Assembly: GCA_947034895.1 (NCBI GenBank)
Contig: OX344763.1
Coordinates: forward strand, 69,645,093-69,709,092
Source of the DNA: Rhytidiadelphus loreus
Lineage: Eukaryota; Streptophyta; Bryopsida; Hypnales; Hylocomiaceae
DNA length: 64,000 nt
Direction of reading: 5' to 3'
Positions 1-12,287 of the stretch are shown one piece after another. The notes under the pieces were generated by a model that saw only the letters and a program-made list of their open reading frames with translations, did not search any database and was not told where the DNA came from. The position numbers and the translations under genes were made by a program. Position 1 is the stretch's first letter; each line of letters begins with the position of its first letter.

Positions 1-91
1 ACGTACAGGGCAAGAACGTTGCCTCAATTTTTAGTTTCACGCACAAAATCATTCAAAGTGACCACCCAAACGTGCATATTGTTTTGAATGC
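1..91. repeat. Partial monomer at the left edge
   Basis: The window opens at about monomer position 95 (ACGTACAGGGCAAG) and runs to the next ATGAGTTTAGG at 92. The GTTGCCTC and TTTTGAATGC states match Block I monomers. It is truncated only by the window edge. Confidence 0.9.
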
Positions 92-562
92 ATGAGTTTA
101 GGAAGAAATTCAACTTGCACAAACATGTTTTACCATCTTCTTTACGTGAATTTCCGTGACATTATATTTTGTTGGACAGTCATTAACGTACAGTGCATGA
201 AACGATGCCCCAATTTTTAGTTTCACGCACAAAATCATTCAAAGTGACCACCCAAACGTGCATATTGTTTTGAATGCATGAGTTTAGGAATAAATGCAAC
301 TTGCACAAACATGTTTTAGCATCTTCTTTACGTGAATTCTCGTGACATTATATTTTTCTGACAGTCATTAATGTAGAGGGCAAGAACGTTGCCTCAATTT
401 TTAGTTTCACCCACAAAATCATTCAAAGTGACCACCCAAACGTGCATATCCTTGTGCATGCATGACTTTAGGAATAAATGCAACTTGCACAAACATGTTT
501 TACCATCTTCTTTACGTGAATTTCCGTGACATTATATTTTGTCGGACAGTCATTAACGTACA

Positions 563-579
563 GGGCAAGAACGTTGCCC
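563..579. other. Central monomer dyad GGGCAA/TTGCCC (example)
   Basis: In the type A monomer starting at 462, GGGCAA (563-568), a 5-base spacer GAACG and TTGCCC (574-579) form a perfect 6-bp inverted repeat at monomer positions 102-118. Types with GTTGCCTC keep 5 bp (GGCAA/TTGCC). Many type F monomers keep all 6 bp despite changed spacers (GGGCAAGAGCATTGCCC). Whether a cruciform forms or a protein binds is not shown. Confidence 0.7.
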
Positions 580-597
580 CAATTTTTCGTTTCACGC

Positions 598-620
598 ACA
601 AAATCATTCAAAGTGACCAC
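598..620. other. Near-invariant monomer core, positions 137-159 (example)
   Basis: This 23-base stretch contains AAAATCATTCAAAGTGACC. It is unchanged in most monomers of all three blocks, while positions 43-120 vary freely. Exceptions are few and scattered: AAAAACATTCAAAG in some Block II copies, AATCAGTC near 41387 and 44700, and a one-base deletion near 59300 and 59483. It is a candidate binding site by conservation only. Confidence 0.65.
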
Positions 621-1016
621 CCAAACGTGCATATCCTTTTGCATGCATGAGTTTAGGAATAAATGCAACTTGCACAATCATGTTTTACCATCTTCTTTAC
701 GTGAATTTCCGTGACAATATATTTTGTTGGACAGTCATTAACGTACAGTGCATGAAACGATGCCCCAATTTTTAGTTTCACGCACAAAATCATTCAAAGT
801 GACCACCCAAACGTGCATATTGTTTTGAATGCATGAGTTTAGGAATAAATGCAAGTTGCACAAACATGTTTCACCATCTTCTTTACGTGAATTCTCGTGA
901 CATTATATTTTTCTGACAGTCATTAAAGTACAGGGCAAGAACGTTGCCTCAATTTTTAGTTTCACCCACAAAATCATTCAAAGTGACCACCCAAACGTGC
1001 ATATCCTTTTGCATGC

Positions 1017-1201
1017 ATGAGTTTAGGAATAAATGCAACTTGCACAAACATGTTTTACCATCTTCTTTACGTGAATTTCCGTGACAATATATTTTGTTGG
1101 ACAGTCATTAACGTACAGTGCAAGAACGATGCCCCAATTTTTAGTTTCACACACAAAATCATTCAAAGTGACCACCCAAACGTGCATATTGTTTTGAATG
1201 C
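1017..1201. repeat. Reference monomer, type B (185 bp)
   Basis: Type B has GTGACAATATA, TTGTTGGACAG and GTGCAAGAACGATGCCCC. The GGGCAA/TTGCCC dyad of type A is lost. GTGCAAG (positions 102-108) is instead an exact inverted match to CTTGCAC (positions 23-29). A subgroup with CATCATC and ATACTTTG occurs at 1387, 3234, 8227, 10442, 11549, 12288 and 19665. Confidence 0.82.
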
Positions 1202-1386
1202 ATGAATTTACGAATAAATGCAACTTGCACAAACATGTTTTACCATCTTCTTTACGTGAATTTCCGTGACATTATATTTTGTCGGACAGTCATTAATGTA
1301 CAGGGCAAGAACGTTGCCTCAATTTTTAGTTTCACGCACAAAATCATTCAAAGTGACCACCCAAACGTGCATATTGTTTTGAATGC

Positions 1387-3048
1387 ATGAGTTTAGGAAT
1401 AAATGCAACTTGCACAAACATGTTTTACCATCATCTTTACGTGAATTTCCGTGACAATATACTTTGTTGGACAGTCATTAACGTACAGTGCAAGAACGAT
1501 GCCCCAATTTTTATTTTCACGCACAAAATCATTCAAAGTGACCACCCAAACGTGCATATTGTTTTGAATGCATGAATTTACGAATAAATGCAACTTGCAC
1601 AAACATGTTTTAGCATCTTCTTTACGTGAATTCTCGTGACATTATATTTTTCTGACAGTCATTAATGTACAGGGCAAGAACGTTGCCTCAATTTTTAGTT
1701 TCACCCACAAAATCATTCAAAGTGACCACCCAAACGTGCATATCCTTGTGCATGCATGACTTTAGGAATAAATGCAACTTGCACAAACATGTTTTACCAT
1801 CTTCTTTACGTGAATTTCCGTGACATTATATTTCGTCGGACAGTCATTAACGTACAGGGCAAGAACGTTGCCTCAATTTTTAGTTTCACGCACAAAATCA
1901 TTCAAAGTGACCACCCAAACCTGCATATCCTTTTGCATGCATGAGTTTAGGAATAAATGCAACTTGCACAAACATGTTTCACCATCTTCTTTACGTGAAT
2001 TCTCCTGACATTGTATTTTTCTGACAGTCATTAATGTACAAGGCAAGAACGTTGCCTCAATTTTTAGTTTCACCCACAAAATCATTCAAAGTGACCACCC
2101 AAACGTGCATATCCTTTTGCATGCATGAGTTTAGGAATAAATGCAACTTGCACAAACATGTTTTACCATCTTCTTTACGTGAATTTCCGTGACAATATAT
2201 TTTGTTGGACAGTCATTAACGTACAGTGCAAGAACGATGCCCCAAATTTTAGTTTCACGCACAAAATCATTCAAAGTGACCACCCAAACGTGCATATTGT
2301 TTTGAATGCATGAGTTTAGGAATAAATGCAACTTGCACAAACATGTTTTACCATCATCTTTACGTGAATTTTCGTGACATTATATTTTGTCGGACAGTCA
2401 TTAACGTAGAGGGCAAAAACGTTGCCCCAATTTTTAGTTTCACGCACAAAATCATTCAAAGTGACCACCCAAACGTGCATATCCTTTTGCATGCATGAGT
2501 TTAGGAATAAATGCAACTTGCACAAACATGTTTTACCATCTTCTTTACGTGAATTTCCGTGACAATATATTTTGTTGGACAGTCATTAACGTACAGTGCA
2601 AGAACGATGCCCCAATTTTTAGTTTCACGCACAAAATCATTCAAAGTGACCACCCAAACGTGCATATTGTTTTGAATGCATGAGTTTAGGAATAAATGCA
2701 ACTTGCACAAACATGTTTTACCATCATCTTTACGTGAATTTTCGTGACATTATATTTTGTCGGACAGTCATTAACGTAGAGGGCAAAAACGTTGCCCCAA
2801 TTTTTAGTTTCACGCACAAAATCATTCAAAGTGACCACCCAAACGTGCATATCCTTTTGCATGCATGAGTTTAGGAATAAATGCAACTTGCACAAACATG
2901 TTTTACCATCTTCTTTACGTGAATTCTCGTGACATTATATTTTTCTGACAGTCATTAACGTACAGTGCAAGAATGTTGCCTCAATTTTTAGTTTCACGCA
3001 CAAAATCATTCAAAGTGACCACCCAAACGTGCATATCCTTTTGCATGC
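1387..3048. repeat. HOR-1 copy 1 (with extra B-D dimer)
   Basis: Monomer order is B(ATACTTTG), C, A', C(CTCCTGACATTG), B, D, B, D, C(GAATGTTGCC). It aligns to the copy at 8227 with an offset of 6840-6841 bp up to 2494. The 370-bp B-D pair then appears a second time (2495-2864), and the offset drops to 6471. The rare states CTCCTGACATTG and GTGCAAGAATG make the match specific. Confidence 0.8.
2310..2494. repeat. Reference monomer, type D (185 bp)
   Basis: Type D has CATCATCTTTACG, GAATTTTCGTGAC, TTGTCGG and GTAGAGGGCAAAAACG followed by TTGCCCC. Copies start at 2310, 2680, 9151 and 13211, always directly after a type B monomer. It marks HOR-1. Confidence 0.82.
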
Positions 3049-3603
3049 ATGAGTTTAGGAATAAATGCAACTTGCACAAACATGTTTTACCATCTTCATT
3101 ACGTGAATTTCCGTGACAATATATTTTGTTGGACAGTCATTAACGTACAGTGCAAGAACGTTGCCTCAATTTTTAGTTTCACGCACAAAATCATTCAAAG
3201 TGACCACCCAAACGTGCATATTGTTTTGAATGCATGAGTTTAGGAATAAATGCAACTTGCACAAACATGTTTTACCATCATCTTTTCGTGAATTTCCGTG
3301 ACAATATACTTTGTTGGACAGTCATTAACGTACAGTGCAAGAACGATGCCCCAATTTTTAGTTTCACACACAAAATCATTCAAAGTGACCACCCAAACGT
3401 GCATATTGTTTTGAATGCATGAGTTTAGGAATAAATGCAACTTGCACAAACATGTTTTACCATCTTCTTTACGTGAATTTCCGTGACAATATATTTTGTT
3501 GGACAGTCATTAACGTACAGTGCAAGAACGATGCCCCAATTTTTAGTTTCACGCACAAAATCATTCAAAGTGACCACCCAAACGTGCATATTGTTTTGAA
3601 TGC

Positions 3604-3788
3604 ATGAGTTTAGGAATAAATGCAACTTGCACAAACATGTTTTACCATCTTCTTTACGTGAATTTCCGTGACATTATATTTCGTCGGACAGTCATTAACG
3701 TACAGGGCAAGAACGTTGCCTCAATTTTTAGTTTCACGCACAAAATCATTCAAAGTGACCACCCAAACCTGCATATCCTTTTGCATGC
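3604..3788. repeat. Reference monomer, type A' (185 bp)
   Basis: It resembles type A but has TATTTCGTCGG and GTTGCCTC. Copies start at 1756, 3604, 3789, 4899, 5084, 7117, 8597 and 9889. Variants with GAATTCTCG occur at 10812 and 11919. The copies at 3789 and 5084 share the private change GTCGGGCAG, which links the two HOR-2 units containing them. Confidence 0.8.
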
Positions 3789-5268
3789 ATGAGTTTAGGA
3801 ATAAATGCAACTTGCACAAACATGTTTTACCATCTTCTTTACGTGAATTTCCGTGACATTATATTTCGTCGGGCAGTCATTAACGTACAGGGCAAGAACG
3901 TTGCCTCAATTTTTAGTTTCACGCACAAAATCATTCAAAGTGACCACCCAAACGTGCATATCCTTTTGCATGCATGAGTTTAGGAATAAATGCAACTTGC
4001 ACAAACATGTTTTACCATCTTCTTTACGTGAATTTCCGTGACAATATATTTTGTTGGACAGTCATTAACGTACAGTGCATGAAACGATGCCCCAATTTTT
4101 AGTTTCACGCACAAAATCATTCAAAGTGACCACCCAAACGTGCATATCCTTTTGCATGCATGAGTTTAGGAATAAATGCAAGTTGCACAAACATGTTTCA
4201 CCATCTTCTTTACGTGAATTCTCGTGACATTATATTTTTCTGACAGTCATTAATGTACAGGGCAAGAACGTTGCCTCAATTTTTAGTTTCACGCACAAAA
4301 TCATTCAAAGTGACCACCCAAACGTGCATATTGTTTTGAATGCATGAGTTTAGGAATAAATTCAACTTGCACAAACATGTTTTACCATCTTCTTTACGTG
4401 AATTTCCGTGACAATATATTTTGTTGGACAGTCATTAACGTACAGTGCATGAAACGATGCCCCAATTTTTAGTTTCACGCACAAAATCATTCAAAGTGAC
4501 CACCCAAACGTGCATATTGTTTTGAATGCATGAGTTTAGGAATAAATGCAACTTGCACAAACATGTTTTAGCATCTTCTTTATGTGAATTCTCGTGACAT
4601 TATATTTTTCTGACAGTCATTAATGTAGAGGGCAAGAACGTTGCCTCAATTTTTAGTTTCACCCACAAAATCATTCAAAGTGACCACCCAAACGTGCATA
4701 TCCTTGTGCATGCATGACTTTAGGAATAAATGCAACTTGCACAAACATGTTTTACCATCTTCTTTACGTGAATTTCCGTGACAATATATTTTGTTGGACA
4801 GTCATTAACGTACAGTGCAAGAACGATGCCCCAATTTTTAGTTTCACGCACAAAATCATTCAAAGTGACCACCCAAACGTGCATATTGTTTTGAATGCAT
4901 GAGTTTAGGAATAAATGCAACTTGCACAAACATGTTTTACCATCTTCTTTACGTGAATTTCCGTGACATTATATTTCGTCGGACAGTCATTAACGTACAG
5001 GGCAAGAACGTTGCCTCAATTTTTAGTTTCACGCACAAAATCATTCAAAGTGACCACCCAAACCTGCATATCCTTTTGCATGCATGAGTTTAGGAATAAA
5101 TGCAACTTGCACAAACATGTTTTACCATCTTCTTTACGTGAATTTCCGTGACATTATATTTCGTCGGGCAGTCATTAACGTACAGGGCAAGAACGTTGCC
5201 TCAATTTTTAGTTTCACGCACAAAATCATTCAAAGTGACCACCCAAACGTGCATATCCTTTTGCATGC

Positions 5269-5454
5269 ATGAGTTTAGGAATAAATGCAACTTGCACAAA
5301 CATGTTTTACCATCTTCTTTACGTGAATTTCCGTGACAATATATTTTGTTGGACAGTCATTAACGTACAGTGCATGAAACGATGCCCCAATTTTTAGTTT
5401 CACGCACAAAATCATTCAAAGTGACCACCCAAACGTGCATATTGTTTTGAATGC
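5269..5454. repeat. Reference monomer, type B' (186 bp)
   Basis: This is type B with a one-base insertion in the middle (GTGCATGAAACGATGCCCC). Copies start at 92, 647, 3974, 4344, 5269, 5639, 6378, 7302 and 7672. Type B' is confined to the first 8 kb and is usually followed directly by a type C monomer. Confidence 0.82.
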
Positions 5455-6008
5455 ATGAGTTTAGGAATAAATGCAAGTTGCACAAACATGTTTCACCATC
5501 TTCTTTACGTGAATTCTCGTGACATTATATTTTTCTGACAGTCATTAATGTACAGGGCAAGAACGTTGCCTCAATTTTTAGTTTCACGCACAAAATCATT
5601 CAAAGTGACCACCCAAACGTGCATATTGTTTTGAATGCATGAGTTTAGGAATAAATTCAACTTGCACAAACATGTTTTACCATCTTCTTTACGTGAATTT
5701 CCGTGACAATATATTTTGTTGGACAGTCATTAACGTACAGTGCATGAAACGATGCCCCAATTTTTAGTTTCACGCACAAAATCATTCAAAGTGACCACCC
5801 AAACGTGCATATTGTTTTGAATGCATGAGTTTAGGAATAAATGCAACTTGCACAAACATGTTTTAGCATCTTCTTTACGTGAATTCTCGTGACATTATAT
5901 TTTTCTGACAGTCATTAATGTACAGGGCAAGAACGTTGCCTCAATTTTTAGTTTCACCCACAAAATCATTCAAAGTGACCACCCAAACGTGCATATCCTT
6001 GTGCATGC

Positions 6009-8041
6009 ATGACTTTAGGAATAAATGCAACTTGCACAAACATGTTTTACCATCTTCTTTACGTGAATTTCTGTGACATTATATTTTGTCGGACAGTCAT
6101 TAACGTACAGGGCAAGAACGTTGCCCCAATTTTTCGTTTCACGCACAAAATCATTCAAAGTGACCACCCAAACGTGCATATCCTTTTGCATGCATGAGTT
6201 TAGGAATAAATGCAACTTGCACAATCATGTTTTACCATCTTCTTTACGTGAATTCTCGTGACATTATATTTTTCTGAAAGTCATTAATGTACAGGGCAAG
6301 AACGTTGCCTCAATTTTTAGTTTCACCCACAAAATCATTCAAAGTGACCACCCAAACGTGCATATCCTTGTGAATGCATGACTTTAGGAATAAATGCAAC
6401 TTGCACAAACATGTTTTACCATCTTCTTTACGTGAATTTCCGTGACAATATATTTTGTTGGACAGTCATTAACGTACAGTGCATGAAACGATGCCCCAAT
6501 TTTTAGTTTCACGCACAAAATCATTCAAAGTGACCACCCAAACGTGCATATTGTTTTGAATGCATGAGTTTAGGAATAAATGCAACTTGCACAAACATGT
6601 TTTAGCATCTTCTTTACGTGAATTCTCGTGACATTATATTTTTCTGACAGTCATTAATGTACAGGGCAAGAACGTTGCCTCAATTTTTAGTTTCACCCAC
6701 AAAATCATTCAAAGTGACCACCCAAACGTGCATATCCTTGTGCATGCATGACTTTAGGAATAAATGCAACTTGCACAAACATGTTTTACCATCTTCTTTA
6801 CGTGAATTTCCGTGACATTATATTTTGTCGGACAGTCATTAACGTACAGGGCAAGAACGTTGCCCCAATTTTTCGTTTCACGCACAAAATCATTCAAAGT
6901 GACCACCCAAACGTGCATATCCTTTTGCATGCATGAGTTTAGGAATAAATGCAACTTGCACAATCATGTTTTACCATCTTCTTTACGTGAATTCTCGTGA
7001 CATTATATTTTTCTGAAAGTCATTAATGTACAGGGCAAGAACGTTGCCTCAATTTTTAGTTTCACCCACAAAATCATTCAAAGTGACCACCCAAACGTGC
7101 ATATTGTTTTGAATGCATGAGTTTAGGAATAAATGCAACTTGCACAAACATGTTTTACCATCTTCTTTACGTGAATTTCCGTGACATTATATTTCGTCGG
7201 ACAGTCATTAACGTACAGGGCAAGAACGTTGCCTCAATTTTTAGTTTCACGCACAAAATCATTCAAAGTGACCACCCAAACGTGCATATCCTTTTGCATG
7301 CATGAGTTTAGGAATAAATGCAACTTGCACAAACATGTTTTACCATCTTCTTTACGTGAATTTCCGTGACAATATATTTTGTTGGACAGTCATTAACGTA
7401 CAGTGCATGAAACGATGCCCCAATTTTTAGTTTCACGCACAAAATCATTCAAAGTGACCACCGAAACGTGCATATTGTTTTGAATGCATGAGTTTAGGAA
7501 TAAATGCAACTTGCACAAACATGTTTCACCATCTTCTTTACGTGAATTCTCGTGACATTATATTTTTCTGACAGTCATTAATGTACACGGCAAGAACGTT
7601 GCCTCAATTTTTAGTTTCACGCACAAAATCATTCAAAGTGACCACCCAAACGTGCATATTGTTTTGAATGCATGAGTTTAGGAATAAATTCAACTTGCAC
7701 AAACATGTTTTACCATCTTCTTTACGTGAATTTCCGTGACAATATATTTTGTTGGACAGTCATTAACGTACAGTGCATGAAACGATGCCCCAATTTTTAG
7801 TTTCACGCACAAAATCATTCAAAGTGACCACCCAAACGTGCATATTGTTTTGAATGCATGAGTTTAGGAATAAATGCAACTTGCACAAACATGTTTTAGC
7901 ATCTTCTTTACGTGAATTCTCGTGACATTATATTTTTCTGACAGTCATTAATGTACAGGGCAAGAACGTTGCCTCAATTTTTAGTTTCACCCACAAAATC
8001 ATTCAAAGTGACCACCCAAACGTGCATATCCTTGTGCATGC
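6009..8041. repeat. HOR-2 derivatives: A-C-B'-C then 7-mer A-C-A'-B'-C-B'-C
   Basis: Four monomers (6009-6747: A, C, B', C) precede a seven-monomer unit (6748-8041, 1294 bp: A, C, A', B', C, B', C). That unit ends with the same B'(AAATTCAAC)-C(TTTAGCATC) pair as HOR-2. The C monomers at 6194 and 6933 share CAATCATG and CTGAAAGTC, so 6009-6377 and 6748-7116 are also copies of each other at 739 bp. Confidence 0.78.
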
Positions 8042-8226
8042 ATGACTTTAGGAATAAATGCAACTTGCACAAACATGTTTTACCATCTTCTTTACGTGAA
8101 TTTCCGTGACATTATATTTTGTCGGACAGTCATTAACGTACAGGGCAAGAACGTTGCCCCAATTTTTCGTTTCACGCACAAAATCATTCAAAGTGACCAC
8201 CCAAACGTGCATATCCTTTTGCATGC

Positions 8227-9519
8227 ATGAGTTTAGGAATAAATGCAACTTGCACAAACATGTTTTACCATCATCTTTACGTGAATTTCCGTGACAATAT
8301 ACTTTGTTGGACAGTCATTAACGTACAGTGCAAGAACGATGCCCCAATTTTTAGTTTCACACACAAAATCATTCAAAGTGACCACCCAAACGTGCATATT
8401 GTTTTGAATGCATGAATTTACGAATAAATGCAACTTGCACAAACATGTTTTACCATCTTCTTTACGTGAATTTCCGTGACAATATATTTTGTTGGACAGT
8501 CATTAACGTACAGTGCAAAAACGATGCCCCAATTTTTAGTTTCACGCACAAAATCATTCAAAGTGACCACCCAAACGTGCATATTGTTTTGAATGCATGA
8601 GTTTAGGAATAAATGCAACTTGCACAAACATGTTTTACCATCTTCTTTACGTGAATTTCCGTGACATTATATTTCGTCGGACAGTCATTAACGTACAGGG
8701 CAAGAACGTTGCCTCAATTTTTAGTTTCACGCACAAAATCATTCAAAGTGACCACCCAAACCTGCATATTGTTTTGAATGCATGAGTTTAGGAATAAATG
8801 CAACTTGCACAAACATGTTTCACCATCTTCTTTACGTGAATTCTCCTGACATTGTATTTTTCTGACAGTCATTAATGTACAAGGCAAGAACGTTGCCTCA
8901 ATTTTTAGTTTCACCCACAAAATCATTCAAAGTGACCACCCAAACGTGCATATCCTTTTGCATGCATGAGTTTAGGAATAAATGCAACTTGCACAAACAT
9001 GTTTTACCATCTTCTTTACGTGAATTTCCGTGACAATATATTTTGTTGGACAGTCATTAACGTACAGTGCAAGAACGATGCCCCAATTTTTAGTTTCACG
9101 CACAAAATCATTCAAAGTGACCACCCAAACGTGCATATTGTTTTGAATGCATGAGTTTAGGAATAAATGCAACTTGCACAAACATGTTTTACCATCATCT
9201 TTACGTGAATTTTCGTGACATTATATTTTGTCGGACAGTCATTAACGTAGAGGGCAAAAACGTTGCCCCAATTTTTAGTTTCACGCACAAAATCATTCAA
9301 AGTGACCACCCAAACGTGCATATCCTTTTGCATGCATGAGTTTAGGAATAAATGCAACTTGCACAAACATGTTTTACCATCTTCTTTACGTGAATTCTCG
9401 TGACATTATATTTTTCTGACAGTCATTAACGTACAGTGCAAGAATGTTGCCTCAATTTTTAGTTTCACGCACAAAATCATTCAAAGTGACCACCCAAACG
9501 TGCATATCCTTCTGCATGC
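8227..9519. repeat. HOR-1 copy 2 (7 monomers, 1293 bp)
   Basis: Monomer order is B(ATACTTTG), B(ATGAATTTACG, CAAAAACG), A', C(CTCCTGACATTG), B, D, C(GAATGTTGCC). Starts are 8227, 8412, 8597, 8782, 8966, 9151 and 9336. It is the simplest form of this higher-order unit in the window. Confidence 0.82.
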
Positions 9520-10073
9520 ATGTGTTTAGGAATAAATGCAACTTGCACAAACATGTTTCACCATCTTCTTTACGTGAATTCTCGTGACATTATATTTTTC
9601 TGACAGTCATTAATGTACAGGGCAAGAACGTTGCCTCAATTTTTAGTTTCACGCACAAAATCATTCAAAGTGACCACCCAAACCTGCATATTGTTTTGAA
9701 TGCATGAGTTTAGGAATAAATGCAACTTGCACAAACATGTTTTACCATCTTCTTTACGTGAATTCTCGTGACATTATATTTTGTCGGACAGTCATTAATG
9801 TACAAGGCAAGAACGTTGCCTCAATTTTTAGTTTCACGCACAAAATCATTCAAAGTGACCACCCAAACGTGCATATTGTTTTGAATGCATGAGTTTAGGA
9901 ATAAATGCAACTTGCACAAACATGTTTTACCATCTTCTTTACGTGAATTTCCGTGACATTATATTTCGTCGGACAGTCATTAACGTACAGGGCAAGAACG
10001 TTGCCTCAATTTTTAGTTTCACGCATAAAATCATTCAAAGTGACCACCCAAACGTGCATATCCTTTTGCATGC

Positions 10074-10257
10074 ATGAGTTTAGGAATAAATGCAACTTGC
10101 ACAAACATGTTTTACCATCTTCTTTACGTGAATTCTCGTGACATTATATTTTTCTGACAGTCATTAATGTACAGGGCAAGAACGTTGCCTCAATTTTTAG
10201 TTTCACGCACAAAATCATTCAAAGTGACCACCCAAACGTGCATATTGTTTTGAATGC
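10074..10257. repeat. Reference monomer, type C (184 bp)
   Basis: Type C has GAATTCTCGTGAC (an EcoRI site), TATTTTTCTGACAG (one base shorter than the GTCGG types), ATTAATGTAC and GTTGCCTC. It is the commonest Block I type. CATTAATG in this type is an 8-bp palindrome. Sub-variants include TTTAGCATC, TTTCACCATC, CTGAAAGTC and ATTAAAGTAC. Confidence 0.85.
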
Positions 10258-10441
10258 ATGAGTTTAGGAATAAATGCAACTTGCACAAACATGTTTTACC
10301 ATCTTCTTTACGTGAATGCTCGTGACATTATATTTTTCTGACAGTCATTAATGTACACGGCAAGAACGTTGCCTCAATTTTTAGTTTCACGCACAAAATC
10401 ATTCAAAGTGACCACCCAAACGTGCATATTGTTTTGAATGC

Positions 10442-12287
10442 ATGAGTTTAGGAATAAATGCAACTTGCACAAACATGTTTTACCATCATCTTTACGTGAA
10501 TTTCCGTGACAATATACTTTGTTGGACAGTCATTAACGTACAGTGCAAGAACGATGCCCCAATTTTTAGTTTCACACACAAAATCATTCAAAGTGACCAC
10601 CCAAACGTGCATATTGTTTTGAATGCATGAGTTTACGAATAAATGCAACTTGCACAAACATGTTTTACCATCTTCTTTACGTGAATTTCCGTGACAATAT
10701 ATTTTGTTGGACAGTCATTAACGTACAGTGCAAAAACGATGCCCCAATTTTTAGTTTCACGCACAAAATCATTCAAAGTGACCACCCAAACGTGCATATT
10801 GTTTTGAATGCATGAGTTTAGGAATAAATGCAACTTGCACAAACATGTTTTACCATCTTATTTACGTGAATTCTCGTGACATTATATTTCGTCGGACAGT
10901 CATTAACGTACAGGGCAAGAACGTTGCCTCAATTTTTAGTTTCACGCACAAAATTATTCAAAGTGACCACCCAAACGTGCATATCCTTTTGCATGCATGA
11001 GTTTAGGAATAAATGCAACTTGCACAAACATGTTTTACCATCTTCTTTACGTGAATTCTCGTGACATTATATTTTTCTGAAAGTCATTAATGTACAGGGC
11101 AAGAACGTTGCCTCAATTTTTAGTTTCACCCACAAAATCATTCAAAGTGACCACCCAAACGTGCATATCCTTTTGCATGCATGAGTTTAGGAATAAATGC
11201 AACTTGCACAAACATGTTTTACCATCTTCTTTACGTGAATTCTCGTGACATTATATTTTTCTGACAGTCATTAAAGTACAGGGCAAGAACGTTGCCTCAA
11301 TTTTTAGTTTCACGCACAAAATCATTCAAAGTGACCACCCAAACGTGCATATCCTTTTGAATGCATGAGTTTAGGAATAAATGCAACTTGCACAAACATG
11401 TTTTACCATCTTCTTTACGTGAATTCTCGTGACATTATATTTTTCTGACAGTCATTAATGTACAGGGCAAGAACGTTGCCTCAATTTTTAGTTTCACGCA
11501 CAAAATCATTCAAAGTGACCACCCAAACGTGCATATTGTTTTGAATGCATGAGTTTAGGAATAAATGCAACTTGCACAAACATGTTTTACCATCATCTTT
11601 ACGTGAATTTCCGTGACAATATACTTTGTTGGACAGTCATTAACGTACAGTGCAAGAACGATGCCCCAATTTTTAGTTTCACACACAAAATCATTCAAAG
11701 TGACCACCCAAACGTGCATATTGTTTTGAATGCATGAGTTTACGAATAAATGCAACTTGCACAAACATGTTTTACCATCTTCTTTACGTGAATTTCCGTG
11801 ACAATTAATTTTGTTGGACAGTCATTAACGTACAGTGCAAAAACGATGCCCCAATTTTTAGTTTCACGCACAAAATCATTCAAAGTGACCACCCAAACGT
11901 GCATATTGTTTTGAATGCATGAGTTTAGGAATAAATGCAACTTGCACAAACATGTTTTACCATCTTCTTTACGTGAATTCTCGTGACATTATATTTCGTC
12001 GGACAGTCATTAACGTACAGGGCAAGAACGTTGCCTCAATTTTTAGTTTCACGCACAAAATCATTCAAAATGACCACCCAAACGTGCATATCCTTTTGCA
12101 TGCATGAGTTTAGGAATAAATGCAACTTGCACAAACATGTTTTACCATCTTCTTTACGTGAATTCTCGTGACATTATATTTTTCTGACAGTCATTAATGT
12201 ACAGGGCAAGAACGTTGCCTCAATTTTTAGTTTCACGCACAAAATCATTCAAAGTGACCACCCAAACGTGCATATTGTTTTGAATGC
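10442..12287. repeat. B-B-A'-C series
   Basis: The order is B(ATACTTTG), B(CAAAAACG), A'(GAATTCTCG), C, C, C (10442-11548, 1107 bp), then B, B, A', C (11549-12287, 739 bp). The same tetramer begins HOR-1 copy 2. The second B at 11734 has a local change, ACAATTAATT. This looks like HOR-1 5' parts re-amplified with varying numbers of type C monomers. Confidence 0.75.

Larger units (their letters stand above)
462..646. repeat. Reference monomer, type A (185 bp)
   Basis: Type A has TTCCGTGACATT, TTTTGTCGGACAG, AACGTACAGGGC, GTTGCCCC and usually TTTTTCGTTTC. It carries the perfect 6-bp inverted repeat GGGCAA/TTGCCC around a 5-base spacer. Other type A monomers begin at 6009, 6748, 8042, 14317, 15423, 15608, 18559 and 18744. 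An out-of-place group sits at 40505-41059. Confidence 0.85.
3419..6008. repeat. HOR-2: two tandem 7-mers of 1295 bp
   Basis: The order B, A', A'(GTCGGGCAG), B', C(AAGTTGC), B'(AAATTCAAC), C(TTTAGCATC) occurs at 3419-4713 and again at 4714-6008. The offset is 1295 bp at every monomer. The few differences I noticed include the GAGTTT/GACTTT state of the first monomer. The adjacency and exact period indicate tandem duplication of a seven-monomer block. Confidence 0.85.
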
